A stretch of 64,000 nucleotides of DNA from Cognataquiflexum nitidum (GTDB taxonomy: Bacteria > Bacteroidota > Bacteroidia > Cytophagales > Cyclobacteriaceae): positions 1 to 64,000 of the forward strand of contig NZ_JAKZAM010000013.1 of NCBI RefSeq assembly GCF_022538055.1. Reading direction: 5' to 3'. This document shows positions 55,173 through 64,000 of the stretch, piece by piece (the stretch's first letter is position 1; each line of letters starts with the position of its first letter). Position numbers and translations under genes: made by a program. Under the pieces are notes generated by a model. The model was not told the DNA's origin. It worked only from the letters and a program-made list of their open reading frames with translations, and made no database searches.

Positions 55173-55237
55173 ATTGTGATTTCAAAAGTATAACAGTTTC
55201 TTACAGCCCCGGTGAGTGTCTCCACTCACCAGAACCT
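55173..55237 (+). repeat. Relic repeat 0 and hairpin-forming spacer 0
   Basis: 55174-55207 reads TTGTGATTTCAAAAG through ATAAC and ends TTACAGC, the order of words in the CRISPR repeat, with internal losses. The gap between its end and repeat 1 is exactly 30 bases, the standard spacer length. That segment contains GGTGAGTG-TCTC-CACTCACC (55211-55230), a perfect 8-base hairpin. Confidence 0.6.
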
Positions 55238-57785
55238 GTTGTGAATTGCTTTCAAAATGATAAATCCATTGGAAATCAAAGCCTTGGTCATTAGACGGGG
55301 TTCGAGTGATGCGTTGTGAATTGCTTTCAAAATGATAAATCCATTGGAAATCACAGCGTCTTTTCAGGGGAGTTTAAGGAACGCAACGTTGTGAATTGCT
55401 TTCAAAATGATAACTTCCATTGGAAATCACAGCCATAGACCACAAAAAGCCACTTGCATTTGTGTTGTGAATTGCTTTCAAAATGATAACTTCCATTGGA
55501 AATCACAGCTTTTCCAGCCTGAGGATATATTCAGTGCGGGTTGTGAATTGCTTTCAAAATGATAACTTCCATTGGAAATCACAGCTGACAATGTAACATT
55601 TACCTTTAAAGGTGTGTTGTGAATTGCTTTCAAAATGATAACTTCCATTGGAAATCACAGCGGAGAATCCGCAGTTTTCCGCGAGACTTCTGTTGTGAAT
55701 TGCTTTCAAAATGATAACTTCCATTGGAAATCACAGCACCCTATCCCTGCTTTTGTGGCTTTCGTTGTTGTGAATTGCTTTCAAAATGATAACTTCCATT
55801 GGAAATCACAGCGTGGAGCATCATTTCCAAGCACGCAGAAAAGTTGTGAATTGCTTTCAAAATGATAACTTCCATTGGAAATCACAGCCAGGAAAGGAAG
55901 CCCCCGACAACAAGGCAGGTTGTGAATTGCTTTCAAAATGATAACTTCCATTGGAAATCACAGCGACGGATTTACTGTCAGATTGTTAAAAAAGGTTGTG
56001 AATTGCTTTCAAAATGATAACTTCCATTGGAAATCACAGCAGTTCTCCCCGGTCACCGGATCGTATGGAGTTGTGAATTGCTTTCAAAATGATAACTTCC
56101 ATTGGAAATCACAGCAATTAGACTAAATATGCCACTACCACTTAGTTGTGAATTGCTTTCAAAATGATAACTTCCATTGGAAATCACAGCGGTGGCGATT
56201 GGCGAAGTAAAAGCCTACCAGTTGTGAATTGCTTTCAAAATGATAACTTCCATTGGAAATCACAGCAACCCTATCCCTGCTTTTGTGGTCATCGGAGTTG
56301 TGAATTGCTTTCAAAATGATAACTTCCATTGGAAATCACAGCATCGAATTAAAGAGTCCACCGGATTTGTCTGTTGTGAATTGCTTTCAAAATGATAACT
56401 TCCATTGGAAATCACAGCTGCGGAACAAATTAAATGGTTCCGTTCTGTGTTGTGAATTGCTTTCAAAATGATAACTTCCATTGGAAATCACAGCTTACTT
56501 CGCCAATGGCCACCGTAGGGCATTGTTGTGAATTGCTTTCAAAATGATAACTTCCATTGGAAATCACAGCGTTAAGTATCTACAAAATGCCAAAGGACAG
56601 GTTGTGAATTGCTTTCAAAATGATAACTTCCATTGGAAATCACAGCGCGGGGGCCTCGATCGTCCAGCGGCTTTCAGTTGTGAATTGCTTTCAAAATGAT
56701 AACTTCCATTGGAAATCACAGCATCCCATTCTAAATCCATTTCTGGCTCAAAGTTGTGAATTGCTTTCAAAATGATAACTTCCATTGGAAATCACAGCTG
56801 TGGTCGAGGGTTTCGAGGATGATATTCCGTTGTGAATTGCTTTCAAAATGATAACTTCCATTGGAAATCACAGCAATCAACAAAATCAATGGATTGGAGA
56901 AGGAGTTGTGAATTGCTTTCAAAATGATAACTTCCATTGGAAATCACAGCTAGGTCCATTTCTACAAATTTGACCTTATTGTTGTGAATTGCTTTCAAAA
57001 TGATAACTTCCATTGGAAATCACAGCACTTCCGAAAATATGGAAGGTATCATCCGGGTTGTGAATTGCTTTCAAAATGATAACTTCCATTGGAAATCACA
57101 GCTGTCCCCGATATCCCTGTCAATGAATTCCTGTTGTGAATTGCTTTCAAAATGATAACTTCCATTGGAAATCACAGCTCATGGGAGCAGAGAGCCATCG
57201 AAAGATTTGTTGTGAATTGCTTTCAAAATGATAACTTCCATTGGAAATCACAGCATCGAATTCCGTCATCCTTATGATTACTTGTTGTGAATTGCTTTCA
57301 AAATGATAACTTCCATTGGAAATCACAGCGCTGGACGGGAAAGCTGGAAACCCTACAAGGTTGTGAATTGCTTTCAAAATGATAACTTCCATTGGAAATC
57401 ACAGCATAACTGGATGAATTACGCGCGAGGGATGAGTTGTGAATTGCTTTCAAAATGATAACTTCCATTGGAAATCACAGCCCAATCCAAGGAAATCCCA
57501 CAGTACATTCTGTTGTGAATTGCTTTCAAAATGATAACTTCCATTGGAAATCACAGCAATCATGAGCCTAAGCCTGCGCCTGGGTGTGTTGTGAATTGCT
57601 TTCAAAATGATAACTTCCATTGGAAATCACAGCTCAATTGGTAGCATGGGGTGTAAGGCTTATGTTGTGAATTGCTTTCAAAATGATAACTTCCATTGGA
57701 AATCACAGCGAGCAGTCGATGATTCCGATTCCGGGGAAGGTTGTGAATTGCTTTCAAAATGATAACTTCCATTGGAAATCACAGC
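55238..57785 (+). CRISPR. Type II-C CRISPR array, 34 repeats and 33 spacers
   Basis: Repeats of 46 bases start GTTGTGAATTGCTTTC and end GGAAATCACAGC. Repeats 1 (55238-55282) and 2 (55313-55357) are 45-base variants (ATAAATCC in place of ATAACTTCC), and repeat 1 also has a changed 3' end. Repeats 3-34 look identical. Spacers are 30 bases, except four of 29 (starting 55738, 56041, 56116 and 57255). In the crRNA sense given by the tracrRNA match, the array reads left to right toward cas2, while degenerate repeats lie at the left, so the newest spacers should be on the right. Two pairs of spacers are related (spacers 7/14 and 13/17). A terminator follows at 57872. Confidence 0.98.
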
Positions 57786-57815
57786 ATACCCTCACGTAAG
57801 TGATTGGTATGCTGT
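57781..57815. repeat. Palindrome at the cas2-side array end
   Basis: ACAGCATACC (57781-57790) is mirrored by GGTATGCTGT (57806-57815); inside them TCAC-GTAA-GTGA (57792-57803) is a second nested hairpin. The left arm includes the last five bases of the terminal repeat, and the segment after that repeat up to the end of the right arm is exactly 30 bases. Confidence 0.85.
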
Positions 57816-57910
57816 ATTTTATGAGCTTATTTTGAATAAAAAAAATCTCAAGAATTAGAAGGGTTCAATTAAGACCTGGCAGGTTTTCGTAATCTGGCAA
57901 GTCTTTTTCA
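57786..57910. promoter_or_regulatory. Probable CRISPR leader (cas2 side)
   Basis: 125 AT-rich bases between the terminal, canonical repeat and the cas2 stop codon. It starts with the palindrome and ends with a terminator. Placement as leader rests on the degenerate repeats being at the opposite end. Confidence 0.55.
57872..57908 (+). terminator. Terminator of the array transcript
   Basis: AGACCTGGCAG (57872-57882) pairs with CTGGCAAGTCT (57894-57904) with one mismatch and one wobble, followed by TTTTT on the plus strand. It would stop rightward transcription from the array just before the convergent cas2 gene. Confidence 0.7.
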
Positions 57911-59144
<1,234 letters not shown>

Positions 59145-59288
59145 AACGATTTATTGCTATTTTAAACCAATTTTAAAAGCAAAGAACTTCTAGGCCCAAT
59201 TTTTATAGACAGAAAATTCAAATGATTTTTGTATCAAACCATAAACAATTGACTCAACTAGCCTTTCCAAGGAATCACAAAACAAACT

Positions 59289-62200
59289 TCATCTTAAAAT
59301 TTCACCAAGTCTATCAACTTTAAGTTTAATGCAGTTCTCTTTAATAGATATTTTTTTATCTGAAAATTCAAGTTTATTTAAAAGTGAAAACTCAACTTTA
59401 TCTACAATAGGCGATGAAACGCTGAAAGGTATCCCATAAAGTCGATTACCGGTAAAACTTACTATTTTATAAATATTTTGAATTTGGGCTGTACTTTCCA
59501 TTATTTCGCCAGGAGAAACTGTAATACTATTTTCTTCGTTATGTATAATATAAACCAGATCATTTGGAGAAAGATGAAATAGAATTTTATCTCCTTTTTC
59601 ATTTATCTCAGGGACAGGAGATAATCCCTGTTTTTGCCGTTCTACGACAACATTAAAAGGAATTGTTTCAAAGCTTCTTTTTCCTTCGCTATTTTGATAT
59701 ATAGCAAAGAATAGGTTTGTTCCTTTCGCCGCTTCGACATACTTTTTGGACTTATTCCCTGATTGCCCCACCTGAAATTTATTGCCTTTAGGTTCATAAG
59801 TTCGGACTTTAAGAATAGGATGATGAAATTTTCCACCATTTAGTTCTGATATAGAATTATTCATTTCTTCAATTCCTTCAGGAGAGAAAGCCAAGGTTTC
59901 TGGGGAAATCTCATTTCCTTTTTCGTCGAGAACGCCCTTATACTTTTCTAGATGATTCAAAAGGATTTTCTGTATCCCATGGTCTGTAATACTTTCGATT
60001 TTTTTCACATTAAAAGAAGAATCTAAACTAACTCTAGAAGCAACATTATCCTCCTCCATGTAATAAATTCCAACTTTTGACACTTCTTTATTTTCCCATT
60101 TGTAATTCCTGTCTTTAAAAAATTTTAAAAGAAGCTTTTTGTCATATCTTAATTTGACTAAGGATATGATTTTTTTCTTTAGGTCTTTATCAACTAAATC
60201 TTGATAGTTTTCTAGGGCAGTATTTAGAGATACTGTTTTTATTTTTTTTAATTTAACAATGCCTGAAACTGTATCTTTATGAAGAGGCTTTCTAATCGCC
60301 CAGTTGACTACTGATTGCTTAATAGTTTCCTTGGTGTTTATTCCATTTTTATCAACCCATTTTTCAAACTTGTTTGTAGCTTTATTTATGACACGGAGGT
60401 TTTGTTTAAAACTGACCACAATTTTTTCAAGTTCTGTTTTTGCATTATGAGTAAAGGAAGCCCAAGGTTTTTGGAAGATTTTAGGCACCTCTCTTTCAAT
60501 CAAAATTCCTGTTTTTGGATGTTTGTACTTTACTTTTTCATATATTTTTAGTTTCCTATTTAGGTCAAACCTGATATCAGATTTTGCATGTTTATTATTT
60601 AATAAATTGACATGATTTCTTGTGGCACAAGCTATTACTAAAGCATCTAGAGCATGATGGCGGTGATCTATTCTTTTCTTTTGAAATCCAACACTGTACT
60701 CTAATGGAACACTTGGCAAGTGTTTTTGATGCTTTTCACTGTAAGAAGTAAATAAATCACTTTTTGTCAATTCATTCATTCTTTCGAAGCGGGGGAATAT
60801 CAATTCATTCCAAATATCATTTAACCCCCAATCCTGCCTCAATTCTGCTGTTATTTTTCCATTACAGGGAATGACATTTTTGGAATTGAATCCATCATCA
60901 TCTTTATCGGATCGGACAATGTTTGAAAGCAATGAGGTCAGATATTTACTTATATATCTTGTATCGTTTAATTGCCTTTCAATCATTTTATCAGGAATTT
61001 CCTCAAGCATTAACTTATTCCTTTTTGACCGATTTTTTGAATAGTTCTCTTTTACAAACTCAGTAAATTCCAATTCATCAAAAACTTTGACGCTTTTCCC
61101 AAAACCTACCGGAATAACTTCCCCATGATGATTTTTGATAAATTCAAGTGCAGTTTGGTTATCCTTTAATTTGTTTACGGCGGACTCACAAATCACTTTA
61201 TTACTGAAACTGTCGTCAAAATATCTACTTTGGGGAATGATATGTTCTATTTCATATTCGCTGGTAAAAAGTTTGCTCATAGGAATAACCTGGCCTGTAT
61301 AAGGAGACCTATATTTTTGTTCTAACCAGAGCTTATATTTTTGGAGTTCTGCTCTCGATGGTTCAGCCTTTTTACTGATTTTTGCAATCTCTTCAGGAAC
61401 CTCAAGACCTGAATTCAAAATCCCATCTTCATATATTTTTAAAATTTCTTGCTGGGATGGTGAAAATGGACGAATGTTTTCAAATTCAGAATCATTAAGT
61501 AACTCAATCAATAATGACTTTATTCTTAAATTAGTATTCTCGTTTTCAACAACAATGTTTGTTAACCTCTTCCTCTCTTCTGAGGTGTTTTTCAAATCTC
61601 TTCCCAATTCGATATGAATTTCATTAAAAAAATCTTTTTGGCCTTTCCCATATTTCTGCCAAATATCCTTTACTACCCGAAGAGTTTCGGTTATTACTTG
61701 TTCTACAATAGGGTTTCTTAATGAGTGCTGTTTAAAATCCTCTAAATAATTTTCCAAATCTTCAATTGAATTCCATTTTCCCGCATTGGATGGCTCGGAA
61801 TGACGACCATAAACTATATATGAGGAAAGCCAAAGGGGTAATCCTTGAAAATGGATCTCCTCTGTTAAATGGAAAGCCTTTTCCCGGACTTTAATTTTAA
61901 TCTCCTCATCAAATTCCCCTGTGATGATTTTTTCAATTCTTTTTTTAGATAATTCATCGATAAAATCCCAATTCCAATATTTCCCCACTCTCATTATTGG
62001 AAGTAGTTTTTTTATAGCTTTTTCCGAATAAGACCCATAATCGTTCTTAAATGGGGGAAATTTTTTAAAAGCCTCAAAAAATGAATTTTTATCTATTCTA
62101 TTTTTTCCTGCAAACGTCTTTAATGCTTTTTCGTACTCATTTTTATCCTTGACAGAATAAATAATATGCCATATTTGGTGTAGGATATTATCAGTTAGAA

Positions 62201-63782
62201 AGTCTTTTTGAAGGTCCTCAACCTTAGAGAGCCTAGACTGAATTAATGCGAATGTTTCATTACAGGGATACTTTTTGTCCTCAACATAATTCCATCTGAA
62301 TTCTTTATCATTAAGCTTGAAAAATTTTAAAAGGGACTTTTGATCTATTTCCTTTTTGTTGTTCAGAAATTCAAAAAGACGTTCATAATCCTCAATATTC
62401 TTAAGAATCTTGCTATTAAATTCAGATTCATCATCCTTTTTTAGAATGACCAAATTTTTTATCCATTGCCATAATCTAAACTCCTGATAGTATGGATTGG
62501 ATTTTGGAATAGATTTTAAGTGCTTTTTCACTTCAATTCCACCATGTTCATACGTTCTAAATTCCAACGGGCAATTTCCAATTGTAGATTTCTTGCTTTT
62601 TAAAGGTCTCTGATAAAAAATAATATCTTCTAAAAATAAATGGACGAAGTCCTTTTTGCTAAGAAGAATTCTTCGAGAATCATTGTTTTTATATAATTCT
62701 CTTACACTATCATTATAAAAATTTATGTCTTCCAATTCAGAATGAAAACCTTTTTGTTTTTTTAAAATGGTTTCCAATTCTGTTTTATAGAACTTTCTTT
62801 CAATGGTTCTTACAAGTTTCCCTTTTATTTTTTGTGATGGATCCTTTAATAAAGTTTGATAAATGTATGAACCAACTGTCATCTCTGAGTTGTCAATTTC
62901 CTGCTCAGTTTTCTTTTTTACCAAATTCCAATCATCTTCCTTTGGTGCTCGAAAACTCCTTTTTTCAATTCCATCCTTATCAGTTTTTATAGTTCCATCT
63001 TCATTAAGGTCAGTGGTGACAATAAAGTCCCTAATTTTATCTTTCCAATCATACAATGGCGTTTTACTTGATCTTCTATAAACCCATCCATTCTCAAGAA
63101 TTAAAGAATACCATGTTTCTCCCTTTACATTTGGTTTTTCATCAGCAACTACATTTTCGATTTTCAATGAATGAAATTCAACCAACTTATTTGGATTCTC
63201 TTCCTCTTCCTCACCTCTAAGCTGATAATAACCTCGTTTTTGATTGAAATTAAGAATGATCCATGCCAACTCTTCTTTTTGGATCTTTTGCGTTAAAGCT
63301 TTTTTTCTCAAATAATAAATGGTCCAATCGTATGGTATTTTTTTATCGTTTTCAAACAGTATAGGATTATAATTCTTAAATTCCTTAACCATTTCATTAA
63401 AGGAATCAATGAAAAGAAAACCGCTTTCATTGTATGCTAATTTGGGCTCTGAATCAATTTCAAACTTTCCTAATCGATTTTCAAAATCAACTTGATTGGA
63501 ATAATGATCAGGAAGAAAACCTAAAATATTTAGAACCCTGTGTAATCTTTCTCTTCTTAATAAATGCCTTTCCCTTAACCTCCTTATTGACCTAAAATTT
63601 GTTCTACTTGCGGTTTGGGATATAGAATTCCCCCTACCAAACTCACTCATAATATCCTGACTCATAGGTATTATACGGCTTCCAATCCCAAGTATTTCAC
63701 CTTTTTTTTCGTCAAAATTTTGTGAAATCAACGCCCATCCAACCGAATTAGTCCCCAAATCCAATCCTAAAATCTTTTTCAT
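59289..63782 (-). CDS. cas9: CRISPR-associated endonuclease Cas9 (long type II-C form)
   Basis: 1497 residues, at the long end for II-C but normal for Bacteroidetes forms. RuvC-I is at the start (KILGLDLGTNSVGW, Asp8). The Arg-rich bridge helix is at about 60-85 (RSIRRLRERHLLRRERLHR). A long recognition lobe follows. RuvC-II is IHIELGRDL (Glu725). The HNH core is YEIEHIIPQSRYFDD with His847 and Asn870, and RuvC-III is DHRHHALDAL with His1043 and Asp1046. The PAM-interacting part runs from about 1200 to the end. All catalytic residues look intact, so the enzyme should cut. The start codon lies 38 bases from the divergent tracrRNA. PAM preference cannot be read from the sequence. Confidence 0.97.
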   Translation of the reverse strand: MKKILGLDLGTNSVGWALISQNFDEKKGEILGIGSRIIPMSQDIMSEFGRGNSISQTASRTNFRSIRRLRERHLLRRERLHRVLNILGFLPDHYSNQVDFENRLGKFEIDSEPKLAYNESGFLFIDSFNEMVKEFKNYNPILFENDKKIPYDWTIYYLRKKALTQKIQKEELAWIILNFNQKRGYYQLRGEEEEENPNKLVEFHSLKIENVVADEKPNVKGETWYSLILENGWVYRRSSKTPLYDWKDKIRDFIVTTDLNEDGTIKTDKDGIEKRSFRAPKEDDWNLVKKKTEQEIDNSEMTVGSYIYQTLLKDPSQKIKGKLVRTIERKFYKTELETILKKQKGFHSELEDINFYNDSVRELYKNNDSRRILLSKKDFVHLFLEDIIFYQRPLKSKKSTIGNCPLEFRTYEHGGIEVKKHLKSIPKSNPYYQEFRLWQWIKNLVILKKDDESEFNSKILKNIEDYERLFEFLNNKKEIDQKSLLKFFKLNDKEFRWNYVEDKKYPCNETFALIQSRLSKVEDLQKDFLTDNILHQIWHIIYSVKDKNEYEKALKTFAGKNRIDKNSFFEAFKKFPPFKNDYGSYSEKAIKKLLPIMRVGKYWNWDFIDELSKKRIEKIITGEFDEEIKIKVREKAFHLTEEIHFQGLPLWLSSYIVYGRHSEPSNAGKWNSIEDLENYLEDFKQHSLRNPIVEQVITETLRVVKDIWQKYGKGQKDFFNEIHIELGRDLKNTSEERKRLTNIVVENENTNLRIKSLLIELLNDSEFENIRPFSPSQQEILKIYEDGILNSGLEVPEEIAKISKKAEPSRAELQKYKLWLEQKYRSPYTGQVIPMSKLFTSEYEIEHIIPQSRYFDDSFSNKVICESAVNKLKDNQTALEFIKNHHGEVIPVGFGKSVKVFDELEFTEFVKENYSKNRSKRNKLMLEEIPDKMIERQLNDTRYISKYLTSLLSNIVRSDKDDDGFNSKNVIPCNGKITAELRQDWGLNDIWNELIFPRFERMNELTKSDLFTSYSEKHQKHLPSVPLEYSVGFQKKRIDHRHHALDALVIACATRNHVNLLNNKHAKSDIRFDLNRKLKIYEKVKYKHPKTGILIEREVPKIFQKPWASFTHNAKTELEKIVVSFKQNLRVINKATNKFEKWVDKNGINTKETIKQSVVNWAIRKPLHKDTVSGIVKLKKIKTVSLNTALENYQDLVDKDLKKKIISLVKLRYDKKLLLKFFKDRNYKWENKEVSKVGIYYMEEDNVASRVSLDSSFNVKKIESITDHGIQKILLNHLEKYKGVLDEKGNEISPETLAFSPEGIEEMNNSISELNGGKFHHPILKVRTYEPKGNKFQVGQSGNKSKKYVEAAKGTNLFFAIYQNSEGKRSFETIPFNVVVERQKQGLSPVPEINEKGDKILFHLSPNDLVYIIHNEENSITVSPGEIMESTAQIQNIYKIVSFTGNRLYGIPFSVSSPIVDKVEFSLLNKLEFSDKKISIKENCIKLKVDRLGEILR

Positions 63783-63820
63783 ATTTTTTTATTTTTGAAG
63801 TTAAAACCTATATTAGCATC

Positions 63821-63917
63821 ATCATTTTGAAGCAATTCACAATAAGGATTATTCCGTTGTGAAAACATCTAAAGGGGCCCTGAAAGATTTTTCTTTTGGG
63901 GTCGTTTTTTTTTTTAA
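63821..63917 (+). ncRNA. tracrRNA
   Basis: The anti-repeat is ATCATTTTGAAGCAATTCAC plus AA (63821-63842), complementary to the first 24 or so bases of the repeat except for one extra A in the repeat. A nexus hairpin follows (AAGGA-ttat-TCC), then GTTGTGAAAACATC, and a 10-base terminator stem (CCCTGAAAGA with TCTTTTGGGG, including wobbles) followed by a run of T. A TATATTAG box (63809-63816), close to TAnnTTTG, sits just upstream and predicts a start near 63821. Confidence 0.9.
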
Positions 63918-63951
63918 CCAGACGATCCCCTAAACTAAATCATTGATGCTT

Positions 63952-63984
63952 AAAAAAAAATACCGTATTTAGGGTATTTTCTTG
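63952..63984. terminator. Bidirectional hairpin near the window edge
   Basis: AAAATACC pairs with GGGTATTTT around a seven-base loop, with an A run on the left (T run on the minus strand). It may end a gene coming in from beyond the right edge. Confidence 0.5.
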
Positions 63985-64000
63985 ATTGACGGAGATTGTC

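Noticed and set aside
55586..57056. Palindromes inside some spacers (spacers 5, 11, 16 and 24)
   Set aside because: A few short palindromes are expected by chance among 33 spacers; only the array-end structures are strong enough to report.
55635..57392. Short frames within the CRISPR array
   Set aside because: They are translations of the repeat units.

Overview
The window looks like chromosome from a member of the Bacteroidetes, most likely a Cyclobacteriaceae-type aerobe (inference). Supporting signs are Sus-type starch genes, a C-terminal Por (type IX) secretion domain at 10000-12777, many lipoproteins, promoters of the TTTG-N20-TAnnTTTG type (51337-51368 and 53722-53752), and a type II-C CRISPR locus with a very long Cas9. 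Genes are AT-leaning, densely packed and on both strands. Organism assignment rests on gene content only.

Layout. 1-7.2 kb: two AraC-type regulators, a secreted sulfatase and small envelope proteins. 7.3-19.4 kb: a starch/maltodextrin island with two GH13 enzymes, a class II aldolase, a SusE-like lipoprotein, a LacI regulator, a GH31 alpha-glucosidase and a sugar MFS carrier; matching LacI-type operators lie on both sides of the regulator. No SusC/SusD pair is present. 19.4-31 kb: binding protein, TPR histidine kinase, subtilase, rRNA-type methyltransferase, class III aminotransferase, an AbiE toxin-antitoxin pair and a penicillin acylase. 30.7-43.3 kb: a repeat-rich zone with several families of short-unit intergenic tracts. 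It holds a four-helix-bundle gene, MsrB, a LuxR-type membrane protein, and a trypsin-like protease fused to a NucA/EndoG-type nuclease (34361-36244) followed by about 1.7 kb without a convincing gene. 37.9-55.1 kb: housekeeping and envelope genes (DUF4097, TM2, DUF2752, AbgT, Ung, ApaG, rpsF-rpsR-rplI, hemolysin III, tRNA-Gln, acyltransferase).

55.2-64 kb: a complete type II-C CRISPR-Cas locus with 34 repeats, 33 spacers, cas2, cas1 and cas9 (1497 aa, catalytic residues intact). A tracrRNA gene read divergently from cas9 has an anti-repeat matching the 5' part of the repeat. The array is read toward cas2 and ends at a terminator just before the cas2 stop codon. The oldest-looking, degenerate repeats are at the far (left) end.

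Most interesting signals: (1) a palindrome at the cas2-side end of the array that uses the last five bases of the terminal repeat; (2) a decayed repeat and a hairpin-forming 30-base spacer before repeat 1; (3) two pairs of spacers that appear to sample the same targets; (4) the cytosolic-looking protease-nuclease fusion, a candidate defence or suicide effector; (5) intergenic minisatellite-like tracts, one pair bracketing a four-helix-bundle gene in inverted orientation; (6) a perfect 34-base palindrome between convergent genes.
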